DNA of 64,000 bases from Aphrophora alni (GCA_963513935.1 OY740777.1:18757271-18821270); one strand, 5' to 3'; shown: positions 1 through 10,852, counted from the first letter of the stretch. A program made the numbers and translations. Notes: generated by a model from the letters alone, not told the origin.

Positions 1-660
1 AGGAAACGAACTATAGAAACTAGTTCAAGTGAAAATTAGCGTAAGTAAGGGTCTGACGGTAAATAAAACAAATAAAAAGACCCTCATATCGAAGAGGAAA
101 CACAGAAATCATGAGGATGTCGGAAGAAAAAATTAGGTTATGTTAACGTAGCAATTAGTAGATATAGTAGACTGAAAAGAATAAAAAAAAAGAGAACTGA
201 CAATTTGTTTTTGAGCTATTTAATAGGATTTTTAGGGCTAGTGGGCTACAAGCATATGGTAACCTGGATGGATTAAAAAGCACATTGTTAAAATTGCATT
301 GACGATTTTATCATTTATTCCAGAATGTCGGCAAATTGAAGATAAAATTGGATATATCTATTCATTTTTTAATTATTAGTTTCCTTAATTCACTGGTACC
401 TCGTCAGTTTCAAGAGGATACTTTCGGATAGTTTGGGGGCAGTGATAACACTAGTGATCCAGTTATTAAGTAACTGTATAAATTTGTTGTACACAGTGTA
501 TTTTTCTAATAATTGACGGTAATCATCGACTGGCTGCGCCTTGATATAAGATAATATCTGCACTCAACAATCAATTGGCGCTCGACATTGATATCAAACT
601 CAAGCATCCACACTTCATCTTTAGAGTCTTTATATTACTGTTGTTGTTATACAATCTATA
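1..660. other. Upstream sequence, nothing recognised
   Basis: AT-rich, with no long open frame, recognisable domain or strong repeat. It is upstream of the first coding exon of the channel gene, so it is intergenic or 5' intronic. Confidence 0.5.
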
Positions 661-799
661 GCTACGTTGATTTAATATGTGGGAAAATTTAGTAAATTTA
701 GAAAATATTTCGTTTTATAATAAGCTTATTTTGCAGAAAACACATAAGTTTTTGTTGTGTTACGTATACAAAGTGGGAAAATTATGTGATGGATCTAAA

Positions 800-803
800 A
801 ATA

Positions 804-834
<31 letters not shown>
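800..834. repeat. (TA)n microsatellite
   Basis: Alternating TA run. The short open frame that crosses 677-892 is explained by this run (YIYIYIYI) and is not considered a gene. Confidence 0.95.
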
Positions 835-904
835 CCGTGTGGATAAATTATTTTCCCAAAGTCTAGTACTAGGTAAATCTTTTTCTGAATAACCTAACCC
901 TGCT

Positions 905-1180
905 TAATAACCATCAGAGGCTCACTTTAGTGGGCATAGACTTGGTAAACCATGGCAGGAGTTACAGATTTTTTAAGGTAGTTTTAAGTTAGGCTCTTTC
1001 ATTTTTCCTATTAAGTGTCTCTTGACCCACTCTTGTTTATTGAGACCCTGACGCGATTAGAGTAATCCAGGGCTTGGGGGGGGGGGTCGATATTTTATAT
1101 TGTTTTCTTCCTTTTTTGTATATAAAGCGATGGTGATCGAAAGGATTTGCCTTTAAACAACAAGATAAAAATAATAATAA
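905..1180 (+). mobile_element. Dispersed element family A, copy 1
   Basis: A non-coding sequence of about 250-270 bp recurs about ten times in the window. Shared landmarks in order are GGCTCACTNTAGTG near the start, TCTTTCAT, CCTATTAGGTCT, TTGACCAACTCTTGTT, a TATTAGAG-ATTCNAGGGCT block, a G-rich or T-rich gap, and GGCGATGATGACCGAAA followed by TTTAAACNACAA at the end. This copy carries a run of ten G at 1077-1086. It has no open frame, no tRNA-like head and no clear terminal inverted repeats, so class (SINE or non-autonomous DNA element) is undecided. Confidence 0.7.
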
Positions 1181-1645
1181 TTTGTTTAGTGTAGCTTTGA
1201 ACTAAATGTATTTTAAACGTAATCACTTTCGTAACTAACATTTAGTCAATGTTGTGATTTTGTTTTAATTTGAAAACAAAACCAACTACGTATATTTTGA
1301 AGGTTACAAAAACAATAGAATGTAAAACATTTTGGGATTTTGGGCTTATTAGGGCCACGATTTTAAACGGTTATAGTTATTTAACCACCAAAATAAATTT
1401 CCTCAGCTTAAGATCTAAGTTTACTTTCATGCATAATGGTACATTCACTCAATTTCAACAAAATCCTACAGCTTGTTTTCAAAATAAAACATACAAACCA
1501 TCCACGTTCGTTAAGTAGTATTTTAGGTTAAGATAAAACAGTTGTGTTATATTCACTTAGCGAAGTATCAATGCGGGACTCTTTAGTTTGCTTAAGTTAT
1601 AAGATTACAATTGTTACTTATTACAATTGTTTTTGTATTTTTCAG
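1181..1645. other. Stretch before the first coding exon
   Basis: AT-rich. The open frame at 1270-1518 has no recognisable features. The only supported signal is the acceptor at 1641-1645 that opens the first coding exon. Confidence 0.4.
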
Positions 1646-1759
1646 ATGTCCTAAAATGGGAAACGCTTGCAAGCTGTCCTTAGTGGTGGCCTTGGTGTAT
1701 TTCATCTGTTGCATTGACAAGAGCAACGCTGTCGTGCCCAGTGATGAAAATGATCAAAT
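1646..1759 (+). CDS. Cys-loop anion channel subunit, first coding exon
   Basis: The exon is bounded by an acceptor (pyrimidine-rich tract ending TTCAG at 1645) and a donor (GTAAGT from 1760). The start ATG is at 1656 in a good context (A at -3, G at +4). It encodes 34 residues plus two bases of a split codon. The first ~25 residues form a classic signal peptide: MGNACK, then a hydrophobic core SLVVALVYFICCI, then a likely cleavage site after SNA; VVPSDENDQ follows. This suits the extracellular N-terminus of a secreted or membrane protein. The link to the next exons rests on matching splice phase (two bases left over here, one supplied by exon 2) and on the family signature those exons carry. 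An upstream non-coding exon must exist, because an acceptor lies 10 bases before the ATG. No promoter was identified. Confidence 0.75.
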
Positions 1760-3205
1760 GTAAGTCAAAACTACTCATTTTCTAGAAAGCATGACTTTTC
1801 GAAGTATGCATCAACTGTCGTTGAATAGGAACTAGAAATATTTTAGAAGACTCCTGAACCGGGGTTGGCTAATTCTGTGATTAGGAACTGTTTAATTAAA
1901 ATTAATTTACCTAAATAGAAAGATAGACAAACCTTTAGAAAATCGCAAATTTACTCATTTCGTGAAGTTTTAAATATACATTTGAAGATTTCCAAATGTG
2001 TTTTTTTATAGGTTATAACTAAAAATTGTAACATAACCTCAAAATTTGAAGAACAAATCAGTAATGACGATTTAAGTAATCGGAATTTACAGATGAGCTA
2101 CTTTTAATGATACTAAATTAAAGTGTAATGTTACGTAATTGTACTAAATAATGGTCGGAACATTTCAAAATATCTACAGTTTGAAAGTTTTTAATATTTC
2201 TATCTAATCTAGACTTTATATGAGACAATAAAGTCTGTTGAGTTGACTAGGTTGGATTCATCAACTCCAATTGTAGAATCTTGATCTGGCCTTGACTGTC
2301 TCAAAACCACAAAAATAGTTTTAAAAATCGTGTCGTAAGTCCGAAAATTCTGTAGACAATTGATGACGGAACATGAAGGTGGCTTAAATGATCTGAGATT
2401 TAAGGTAGGTCTCATACCAGAGTATTTTGTGTTAAAATTTTCCTCTAAATCGAAAAGAAAACTAGCTACCTTCATGATTAATATGTGAGCTTGAAGAAAC
2501 AGCTGACTATTTTGATGGGGTATATTAGGATGAGATAGGGAGAGTTCAAGGTGGACATGTTGGATGTTAAGGACACACCTGATCTGATGAAATCTAAACC
2601 CATTAAAATCCAAATATATACTAATTTGTATAAAGTCGGATAATGGACATACAGAACAGGTTTAATTCCTACATGAGGTTTATTTTTAAAATTTTCTTTG
2701 TGGTATGTTGGATTGGTATTTATAAATTATTCTTAAACAGGTTAAGTTCCCACGCATACAATTTTGTAATGAAATGGGACAAACATTGCGACCGCTGGAG
2801 TGTCACATCCAGTGACACAGATATGGTGTCAAATGAGTCCTATGGGTACCATCACTATTGCTTTTATAAGTCTTGGTTATCATGTTATGGACTTCGTAAT
2901 AGATGCAACTTCTGTATGAAACATTCCAAGTGTGTATGGAAAATAACTGAAATTGACAATGTCTAAGTTGGATTTTATAGCGGAATGAGGAAAGACGGTT
3001 GAAAGGGTTTAATTTGAAGAGAAATTTTCACTCCATCCAATATCATTAACATTATTAACTAATGAAGACATTATATTTTAATCAAGATTGTCAAAATCAG
3101 AATTATTGTTATTTTTATAAGATCGGATTGTGGGTCTAGAGATGCTGGCCTTTTTTTAAATACTTTTACATACAATTTTCTACTTTTTACGTGTAGTATT
3201 TTTCT
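1760..3205. other. Intron 1, first part; unassigned open frames
   Basis: Two unusually long open frames occur here: 2209-2613 on - (134 codons) and 2643-2966 on + (107 codons). Neither shows a domain I recognise. A different + frame over about 2770-2910 reads like a hydrophobic segment (GTITIAFISLGYHVMDF), which could be a decayed transporter or transposon piece. I treat the region as intronic and possibly derived from an unknown element. Confidence 0.3.
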
Positions 3206-3212
3206 TATTGTA

Positions 3213-3440
3213 TAAAGCGTAAAACCTTTAGGTCATCATCGTCTTAAAAAAACGAAGAAAAGAGCAAAAATGAAAATCCCTATCTGTTGAATATTTTAAT
3301 AGCACCAGGATCGACAGAGAACAAGAGTTGGTCGAGCGAGGTCTATTAGGAAAGATGAAAGAGAGGGATCTAATCCAAGGCTACATGAAGATAGTTGTAG
3401 ATCCTTGGAATTGACATGCCCATATTCACTATGAATAAGC
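3213..3440 (-). mobile_element. Dispersed element family A, copy 2
   Basis: The reverse-complement landmarks of the family are present: GGTCATCATCGTC, GAACAAGAGTTGGTC, CTATTAGGAAAGATGAAAGA, GATCTAATCCAAG and ACATGAAG. Confidence 0.7.
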
Positions 3441-3505
3441 TGCCCCTGAGTGTGAATTTGAAGTATTTTGGAATGTGTGGATCAATATAAGCATCTAGGA
3501 GTTAT

Positions 3506-3748
3506 AAATATTGCGCTTGACTTGTGAGATAATATTAGATAAAAAAACTCGAACACAAGATTTCACAAAAAAGAGCTACAATAACAAAACTATAGTTTTA
3601 TAACGTTATAGTTTAGTTATTGTATATCATGTGTCACTGAGGATGGCGACTTTGTGGTTGAAACGCGTTTGATTAAATAAACGTAATTTTTATGAGATCT
3701 TGTTCAAGTTTTTTTTCTAGGAGTTATTTTAAATAAGATTTTAAGTTG
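3506..3748. mobile_element. Short inverted-repeat element, family D copy 1
   Basis: The ends are inverted copies of each other: GATAATATTAGATAAAAAAA then CTCGAACACAAGATTTCAC on the left, and the complement of this on the right (GAGATCTTGTTCAAG, TTTTTTTCTAGGAG). The interior carries GAGGATGGCGACTTTGTGG followed by TTGAAACGCG. The same arm and core recur at 23485-23650 and 48105-48245. It is non-coding, about 240 bp, and fits a non-autonomous DNA transposon. Confidence 0.65.
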
Positions 3749-3749
3749 A

Positions 3750-4980
3750 TCTTTACACATTTCATACGTCAAATAAAGAATTAGAAAATTATTATTCACC
3801 TTTAAGGAAATATGAGTTGTGTTTATCTTGGAACATGTGAAAACTGTTTACTATGCTTATGTACAGTATGGTGTTATGGTATTTTGGCTTGGGACGAAGT
3901 TCTAACCTCTGTTCTGAGCTAGGAATCCGTCTGATTTATTATTTCAAGATTTTCTGTTGTGGATATAAGAAACTTGTACATCAGAGATACTAAAAATCAT
4001 TTTCCAAATGTACAGGGTACGTTAGAAATTAGATATGGAAATATTCTTTTGTTTCACTAAACGTACCATTGACTCATGGTAGAAGAGAAGAAATTCGTTT
4101 TAGTAGGCTCATGTGTAGAAACATCCTAGTGGATATAAAAGAGTGGGAGAATAACAGTAGTGCAACAGGTTGGGTGAAACGGGAAGAGAAGCGGACAAAC
4201 TACTGGTTGAGTCTGTTTAAAACAAGGGGATTCAATTCCCCAACTATTGTTTAACTTAGGCATAGAGCTTATAATTAAATTCCATTGAGACATATTTATA
4301 ACTGGAACTGGTTTTTCTCTTAAATAGAGGAAACATAAAATGCATGTAGGCCTCTATAAAGCGGGTAGAGCAAAATAACAATCTATCCATCTTGGGGCGC
4401 ATTTTTGTTGTTTTGATATTAGGTGAATTATATTTCGACCTAGAGATCTATTGTACTCATCCTTCTACTAATTTGTGAAATTCCCAACTATAGAAATCGA
4501 AACTCCTTTAGGAAATTTCAGTTTAGCACATTAATAAGGTAAAGTGTAGATATCCCAACTACACCACCCCTGTCTTCTATTCCTTTCGTGCAACATTTCA
4601 CCACATTCGACTAATAATGGTGTAGAATCTCTTAATAGAATTTCCAGGTCATCATTGTCTTCTCCAATGCTTCTCAATAATGAATCTTTAAAAATCCTGT
4701 CAATGTTTGTTCTAAACTTAGTTTTACTTACGAGTGATATTAGTCCATGCTTGTGATCTTCTTTCTGTTATATTTTCTTCAAAGTTTTAACAATAAAGTC
4801 CTGCGGAAGGTCGAACAGATATTTCCAACCAGTTTCAGGTCGTTCGTTCCTTCGCGGTTGTTCGTTCTTTATTTAACTCATTATTGACTACCCTCAGATG
4901 TGCTATCCTTAGCAGCTTGATCTACTACTATATGGAAGAGTTTAAAATAAAAAATAACCTCAATGGCTAATGTAGAACAA
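3750..4980. other. Intron 1, unassigned stretch
   Basis: AT-rich intronic sequence. The 61-codon open frame at 4069-4254 shows no recognised domain. A small direct duplication, CGTTCGTTCCTTCGCGG / TTGTTCGTTC, occurs near 4848-4872. Confidence 0.35.
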
Positions 4981-4984
4981 GTTA

Positions 4985-5430
4985 GCTTATTCTAAAATTT
5001 TCAAGTATCTGGGTGTATTGGTGAGGGGAGAAAGTAACATAAGCGAAGATAAAAGAGCAAGAATACCGGCAGGTAATAGATATTTTGGGTACTAACGAAA
5101 AAGAAGAGCAATGACTGATTATGTGGTAGATAATAATTCTACGAAAAACAAAAATATCACAGAAGTGTGAAGGAGGGCGGTATCGAATCAGAAGAATTCT
5201 CCATCTTATATGAATAACCGATCTGATCTTTTGAAAAAAATGCAGAGAATCAGATGACTAGGTTATGTGGGAAGGATAGATCCTGGCTGTGAGCCAAGGA
5301 AACTACGAAAAGACGTGAGTGAGCACTGAAAATCTGTGAGAAAAAAGGTCTGAAGAAAATACATGTCCCCTGTGTGTAAACGAAGACAGTGGGAGCCAGG
5401 GATTACGTAATGACTAAATAATAAAGATGT
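4985..5430 (+). pseudogene. Decayed non-LTR retrotransposon, reverse transcriptase C-terminal end
   Basis: The remnant reads FKYLGVLVRGESNISEDKRA then RIPAGNRYFGY from 5000, and after frameshifts YMNNRSDLLKKMQRIR, a stop, then LGYVGRID near 5205-5280. These match the 'FKYLGS-V...I-RIAAGN...Y' and 'RLRWLGHVxRM' blocks at the end of insect endonuclease-reverse transcriptase proteins. The stop lies where the family has tryptophan (TGG to TGA). Further stops and frameshifts make it clearly dead. It lies in intron 1 of the channel gene. Confidence 0.7.
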
Positions 5431-7075
5431 ATAGAAAATACATTTAAAACGATCAAAGCGTAGTATTTTAAAACTACAATATATAAATTGTTCAATAAAA
5501 TTACTTATTTGCTAAATTTGACTAAAAGTTCAGCTGTTATTTTTGACATTTCTAAAATTTAGGGGTAATGTTACTAACAATTTTGATTTTTGTGGTATAT
5601 CTCTTTTTCCATGCAGAAATCATCGCATTTTAAAATTATAGAAAATATTCTTTTTGTGTAAGATTTTGTAAGATACGAAAATACAAAGTTGACGTAAAAA
5701 ATAATATTAAAAAAATCCTTAGCTATTTCAAATGTAACTGGCAGTTTGGGATTTTAGCTAACCCGTGCAGTTAGCCTATTTTGTTCGACCGCCATTTTGA
5801 GTACCCAAGAATAGATTCGCATTACAAATCGGAACGTCAATGGCTTGGACTTGGTGTATCCCAACAGTGATCGTAAACACGGTATACATTTTATTTTTTA
5901 AAGAGTTTTAATCAAAGACGTTGTTCATTGGTTCATAAAATCATGCCAAATTTGTATAGACTACAGAACGTTCACCAACATATATAAATGTAATTAGCTA
6001 CTTCATGTAACAACGATGGTCATTTCTTAATCTTGGTTATTAGCCGGTTTCCAAGGAAGAGATCGTATTAGCTATAATTTACAGCTGGAAATTCACTGAA
6101 ATATTTCTTTGGAAGTTAAATAATCCAGTAACCAGACACTAAGGCTATTTACATTTCGTCCAGTAAATTGTATTCCAGATAATTATGGCCATTTGTATTC
6201 TTTGTATTTTATTATTTACGTCTACATTATTTATTTATAAAATTTCTTCAGTCCTTTGCTATTTTTTTAAAAGGAAATTGATGTCCATTTTGGAAGTCAA
6301 TTAACTGATTAAGGATAAATATATATGAACGTAATTCCAGACAATTAAATTTTATCATAGCAGAACAGTCAAGTAAGTAGGTTTGAAGGGTGGATCAATA
6401 TTAGCTGGACGATAATAATTACATTTAGCTCATGAATTATAACCGTTTAAAATACAGTTTCAATCATGTTTTTCCTCTTGCCATTTATTAAAAAAATGTA
6501 GTATTCCTGTAGTGTCTAAAATTTGATTTTTTAAATTCATATTTGAAATGAGTTTCAGAAAATGTAAGATAAATAAAGGCTAACATTTTATTTTTGAAAC
6601 CGGGAATCCTAGCATTCAACTGTATTATTTGTTCTATCTATGTTTGTTATAACTGAAACATAATCGTAAACATTGAATGGAATCTTGAAATCTAAAAAGT
6701 TACACGGCACACGTTTTCGCGTGATAGAGGCGCACAATCTGTGAAGTTTACCAAATTGATTATACTAAATAGAAAAGTCATCTTCATTGAATGATTAGAA
6801 GTTCATAAATTAAACACTCGTTAGACGCACTTCAAAGACACCATGACGCATTGCTCCGATACTAGCGCTTTCTGAACTGTACCCACAAAAACTACAACTG
6901 GTTCGACTCAGATATTACCTCACAATATAGTACAGAACTTTTTCTCTTTGGTATAAATTCAATGGTTACCGTCATGCATATGCATGATTTTGTTTCCCCG
7001 CTGACATAAAAATGATTCGATCAATCAGGAATAATGTTTTTAATCTAGGTCACGCCATGTTTAAGTTAGAAGAGG
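5430..7075. other. Intron 1, unassigned stretch
   Basis: AT-rich, with no open frame of note and no recognised repeat. Confidence 0.4.
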
Positions 7076-7078
7076 AGT

Positions 7079-7288
7079 ATCTGTTACTTTAAATTTGCTA
7101 CATGTTACATTGAATCTGTTACATGGAATCTGTTACATGATATCTGTTACTTTAAATTTGCTACATGTTACATTGAATCTGTTACATGGAATCTGTTACA
7201 TGATATCTGTTACTTTAAATTTGCTACATGTTACATTGAATCTGTTACATGGAATCTGTTACATGATATCTGTTACTTTAAATTTGCC
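7079..7288. repeat. 63-bp tandem repeat, about 3.3 units
   Basis: Successive units start TTTAAATTTG at 7088, 7151, 7214 and 7277, exactly 63 bp apart and nearly identical. Each unit is itself built from shorter pieces (CTGTTACATGGAAT, CTGTTACATGATAT, ATGTTACATTGAAT), so there was an older ~14-16 bp repeat. Because 63 is a multiple of 3, the open frame at 7095-7292 is an artefact of the array. Confidence 0.95.
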
Positions 7289-7299
7289 CTAACGTCAAC

Positions 7300-8300
7300 A
7301 TTTTAATTTTTCGTTAAATAAACATATATCTTCGTAATCAGAAGAACTTATATTTGATATCCCACATAATATTAGAAAGAAAAAAAAGTTTCAACTCAGT
7401 AGTTTTTGCTCTGAACTACTCCAAGGTCTTTTTTACCTCCAAATTTATAAACGTGGGACAAAAGTTTTTATATATACAGGATTTATCGTCTTGTCTGTAT
7501 ATACTGTGACGTAGACCCGCACGTTAAATTATAAGGGTCATTAGTTTTATCTACAGACCCTAATAAACCTAATGCAGATGATGATGACTGTAATGGTTTT
7601 TCCCTTTAAAATTACACACACACAAATAAATAAATAAACCTAATGCAATTTTAAACAATTAATAAATACAAAATAGTATCCATTATATTTCTACTTACCC
7701 ATCTTCAACCAAATAAAAACAAACCAAAATCACTCGTCACGAAAAGTGTTTATTCAGTAGTTGTCAATCAAAAAGTGAAAATGACAATTTTTGAAAAAAT
7801 AAAATAAAATAAGGATCTAAACCTGTTTTGTGAGCACCATAAACATGTTCCTAATGTAAATTGTTGTAATTAAAATAGTGCTCTTAATGACAGTGGTCAA
7901 AGTTCAGTTTTTTTTTTTTTTTTGTATATTATTTTTGAAGCGTAATAGTTTTTTAACTTTTTTAGGTATATAATATTCACTTTTCAGTAAAACTTGAACT
8001 AAATGAGTTACAACCTAAATTTTGAGTTATGAAAAAGGAGAAAATTCTTGAGATATTGTAAAAATATATCCGGAAAACAAATTATACTAAAATCAGTCCA
8101 CACGTTTAGTCTGAAAACACTATTATATACGACAGACATCATTCCAAAAACCACTTTTTAGGACTCAGGTGACCTCAAAACGTTTATACCTGCAAAACAA
8201 CTCTACATCGATTTTTTTAACTCTACATAAATATGTGATCAAGAAAAAACTATGCTCTAACAAATACAGACTTCCAAAAATAGACAAAGATTTTACAACA
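7300..8300. other. Intron 1, unassigned stretch
   Basis: AT-rich. It includes a homopolymer T run at 7909-7923. No gene or element was recognised. Confidence 0.4.
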
Positions 8301-8319
8301 CTTAAGATATGATTACTCT

Positions 8320-8610
8320 TTATTATGGAAATAATGAGATGATTATTTAATTCCACAAAACAGCTTTAATTGCGACATATGTTTCGCCGTTAGGAATTTT
8401 CAAGCAACTAAATTGAAAACAAAACAAGTCTAAACTAAAAATGTGAGACAAAGGGAGAGTTTAGAGTAAAGGGGTTGAGAAATGACAACAATAATCTCAT
8501 AAAATCTCATTAAACAGAAATAATGACACAAAAGCTGTTATAATAATAATCATCTCACTATTTTCATTATCATGGAATTCCATCATGTACCGACTGTTGT
8601 AACATTAAAT
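8320..8610. mobile_element. Inverted-repeat element, family J copy 1
   Basis: The left side carries GGAAATAATGAGATGATTAT with TTAATTCCACAAAACAG. The right side carries the inverted form (ATAATCATCTCACTATTTTC, then ATCATGGAATTCCATCATG and TACCGACTGTTGTAACATTA). The same modules recur at 22775-22890. Non-coding. Confidence 0.55.
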
Positions 8611-8636
8611 TATACTCTTTATTACATACCCACTCA

Positions 8637-9003
8637 AAATACGAAGTATAAATATTTTAATTATTTGATTTTTCCGCTTTTACGTTTTTTATTAGCAAAT
8701 ATTGAATTTACAATAATATTTCAAGTGAAAAATATACGACCTAGACTGGGAATCGAACCCAGGACCTTTGGCTTTACGCGCCAATGCTCTACCATTGAGC
8801 TATCCTAGTCGCTTCTCAGTATAGGGCGCAGACTTCTCACTTGACTTTAGTTGCTGCAATTTTGAGTTTCCAATTAATTACCTCGCATATGCGACATGGA
8901 AATTATTTTCACTCATTTTTCAGCCCTTACGCATGTATTTATAGATATTTTAATTATTTGATTTTCCAGTCTAGGTCGTATATTTTTCACTTGAAATACG
9001 AAG
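8637..9003. repeat. Fold-back segment enclosing a tRNA-like gene
   Basis: The stretch TTTCAAGTGAAAAATATACG then ACCTAGACTGG (8720-8748) is repeated in inverted form at about 8968-8999 (CCAGTCTAGGTCGTATATTT then TTCACTTGAAAT). The arm overlaps the 3' half of the acceptor/T region of the tRNA. ACGAAGTATAA and TATTTTAATTATTTGATTTT also occur twice within the segment. Confidence 0.65.
8738..8809 (-). tRNA. tRNA-like gene, possibly a pseudogene or SINE head (anticodon uncertain)
   Basis: On the - strand a full 72-nt cloverleaf can be drawn. The acceptor is ACTAGGA/TCTAGGT (one A-A mismatch, G-T wobbles), the D stem GCTC/GAGC with loop AATGGTA, the anticodon stem TTGGC/GCCAA with loop GCGTAAA, a five-base variable region, and the T stem CTGGG/CCCAG with loop TTCGATT. 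Internal promoter boxes are intact: A box TAGCTCAATGG, B box GGTTCGATTCC. Read by position the anticodon would be GTA (Tyr), but position 33 is C instead of the invariant U and no Tyr intron is present, so a decayed Thr-type tRNA is equally possible. The open frame at 8572-8808 is a shadow of this. Confidence 0.65.
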
Positions 9004-9099
9004 TATAATTTTGGAAATCGTAATAAATTTCTACCTTCGGGTTTTTAACTGGTATGCACGTTTTATTGCTTCAAGAAACCGAAATGATTCTAGACTACC

Positions 9100-9540
9100 C
9101 GTCCATCTCTCGTAGTTTGTATGTAACGAGACAAAAATCCACAAAAATCGGAATAGAAACATGACATTTGGTATAGTGGAATATAATCTACTCGAATAGA
9201 ACCCTATATTAAATTCATAAAAATCTAATTGAAAGTGTCAAAATGATCAAAATTTGTTCATACCTCGTGTGTTATTGAACAGTGTTACCACCGAAATATA
9301 CAAAAAATGTACACATTTCAATTCTACATGTAATTGTATCAACCCTACATCTCTACAACGCTAAATAGCAAAGTTATTGTCAAAAATTTACCTTCGAACT
9401 TTGACCTCCTAAGAAAGTGTAAAGTTCGTATAGTTACGGAATCCAGGGCCGAGTCACCGACACGAGCGAAGCGAGTGGAGGTGTTCTGGCATGGTATGGC
9501 CGAGACACCGACAAAGCGAAGCGAGCCTTGATTTACCAAT
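9100..9540 (+). mobile_element. Dispersed element family B, copy 1
   Basis: Landmarks are CCGTCCATCTCTCGTA, AGAAACATGACATTTGGTAT, AATTTGTTCATACCTCGTGT, TTTCAATTCTACATGTAATT, AGCAAAGTTATTGTCAAAAA, then CGAGTCACCGACACGAGCGA and AGCGAGTGGA. The same order recurs at 12475, 27190 and 57140 (+) and 16560, 38810 and 62510 (-). It is non-coding in every copy; the short frames at 9334-9531 and 9345-9539 are chance. Confidence 0.65.
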
Positions 9541-9610
9541 AAAATTTAACTTGCTTTACGATGCCCAAAAAAGACTTTAGAGAAGTAATTGTTTGTATTA
9601 CATTATATAA

Positions 9611-10126
9611 TTTTTAATCAATTCTGTACAAGTTCCCCATGTTAATACCGCGAAATACCTGGGAATGACTTTGGACGTGAAATTGAAATGGAAGGAACAC
9701 TTTAAAAAGAAAGTTCAAGAGTCAAAATTTAAATTCAGAAATATGTATTGGCTTCTGGGAAGGAATTCCCAACTATCAATCCATAACAAAATGCTCATAT
9801 ACAAGCAAGTCTTAAAGCCGGTGTGGACCTACGGATCACAGCTATGGGGTTGTACAAAGAAGTCTAACATAAAAAACATACAAAACTTTCAAAATAAGGT
9901 GCTCCGATGTATTGTTGAAGCACCATGGTATATAAGAAATGACAACTTGCATAGGGATTTGAAAATGGATACGGTTACAGAAGAAATAAAAAAGCAAGCA
10001 AGCAAGCACAGACATCGCATTGAGCAACATGAGCATCCGGAGATACGCAGATTGATGGATACAACTGGTTTAATTAGAAGACTGAAACGAATAAAACCAT
10101 TGGACTTAATGAACTTTGGATATTAA
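9611..10126 (+). CDS. Jockey-like reverse transcriptase, 5'-truncated C-terminal fragment
   Basis: The frame is open from 9611 (stop at 9608) to TAA at 10124-10126, about 171 codons; the first methionine at 9665 is unlikely to be a real start. It reads VNTAKYLGMTLDVKLKWKEH, then KMLIYKQVLKPVWTYGSQLW, WGC-KKSNIKNIQNFQNKVL and APWYIRNDNLHRDL. These are the thumb and post-polymerase blocks of jockey-superfamily non-LTR retrotransposons ('KYLGVTLD..LTW..H', 'LKP..TYG.QLWG', 'IQ..QNK.LR.I..APWY..N..LH.DL'). There is no palm domain with the catalytic YxDD, so it cannot act alone. An A-rich tail follows at 10211-10236, as expected of a 5'-truncated insertion. The single open frame suggests this is the youngest retrotransposon copy in the window. 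Confidence 0.92.
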   Translation, partial: FLINSVQVPHVNTAKYLGMTLDVKLKWKEHFKKKVQESKFKFRNMYWLLGRNSQLSIHNKMLIYKQVLKPVWTYGSQLWGCTKKSNIKNIQNFQNKVLRCIVEAPWYIRNDNLHRDLKMDTVTEEIKKQASKHRHRIEQHEHPEIRRLMDTTGLIRRLKRIKPLDLMNFGY

Positions 10127-10236
10127 GGGAGTAATGACCAATGGGTTATTTTCTCTCAAAGTGTATATATTGTTAAATGTAAATTACTAGATGGGTTTGT
10201 ACTCAGTTGTAATAATAATAAAAAATAAAAAAAAAC
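10127..10236 (+). mobile_element. 3' untranslated part and A-rich tail of the jockey-like copy
   Basis: An (AATA)n/A-rich run ends at about 10236, marking the 3' end of the insertion. A fragment of family B (GGCTGGGTAAGTACGACGATGG) follows directly at 10249. Confidence 0.7.
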
Positions 10237-10850
10237 ATTATATATTTAGGCTGGGTAAGTACGACGATGGTGACAACATTTGTTTTCATAATATTTAATA
10301 TTTTAAATTACAGGGTACACTTTACATTTTCAAGGTGTAATTCAGAGTTTCTGAAAAGCAATTACATTATTCAGCGTATTCCATAAAAAGAACATGGAAT
10401 GTAAATTTCCTTTTCAGGAAAAGTGATGGAATTTAAACAACATCTTAATGAGGTACACTATATGGCAGACAAGTCATTTATTTTTTACATAATATGACAA
10501 AGCATTGTAGTGTGTAATATAGACTGAAAAAACGTATACTGCATACAGAGTGGTTCCAAATTTAAGGAACTGATTCTAGGGGTAAAGGGAAAGAAATATT
10601 TTATTTAAAGATAGGTCCGGAAACGCTTCGTTATCCGTCTGTCGGACATTTTGTGTTTTCATAAAAAAACATATCTTTGAAAGTAGATAAGATATTGAGT
10701 GAAGATTTGTTATACCTATTATTTATGTAACATTTGACCAGAAAACCAAGACTTTTTGAACATTTGCCAAATAGTGAATGTTTAAAGTGTTTAACGTCGA
10801 ATATTTCGAAAATTATTATAATTACAAAATATTTACAAGAATCAAAATAT
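10237..10850. other. Intron 1 stretch with ACAGAGTGGTTCC-type repeat
   Basis: After a family B fragment (10247-10275), the block ACAGAGTGGTTCCAAATTTA at 10544 to about 10700 (GGTCCGGAAACGCTTCGTTA, then TTTTGTGTTTTC) resembles 32440-32600 (+) and inverted stretches at 46230-46370 and 61630-61780. It is an old dispersed family without coding potential. Confidence 0.45.
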
Positions 10851-10852
10851 TT

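Noticed and set aside
2209..2613. 134-codon frame on the - strand as a gene
   Set aside because: No recognised domain, no splice or start context, no repeat homology; left as unassigned. A BLASTP search would settle it.
2770..2912. Hydrophobic + frame with GTITIAFISLGYHVMDF as a transporter exon
   Set aside because: A vague resemblance to membrane-transporter segments only; no convincing splice sites on both sides and a neighbouring frame is longer.
4069..4254. 61-codon frame THGRREEIRF... as a transposase piece
   Set aside because: No motif that I can tie to a transposase family.
7095..7292. 65-codon repetitive open frame
   Set aside because: It is produced by the 63-bp tandem repeat (21-residue period).
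8738..8809. Functional tRNA-Tyr
   Set aside because: Position 33 is C, no intron is present and the 3' half is part of a fold-back; kept only as tRNA-like.
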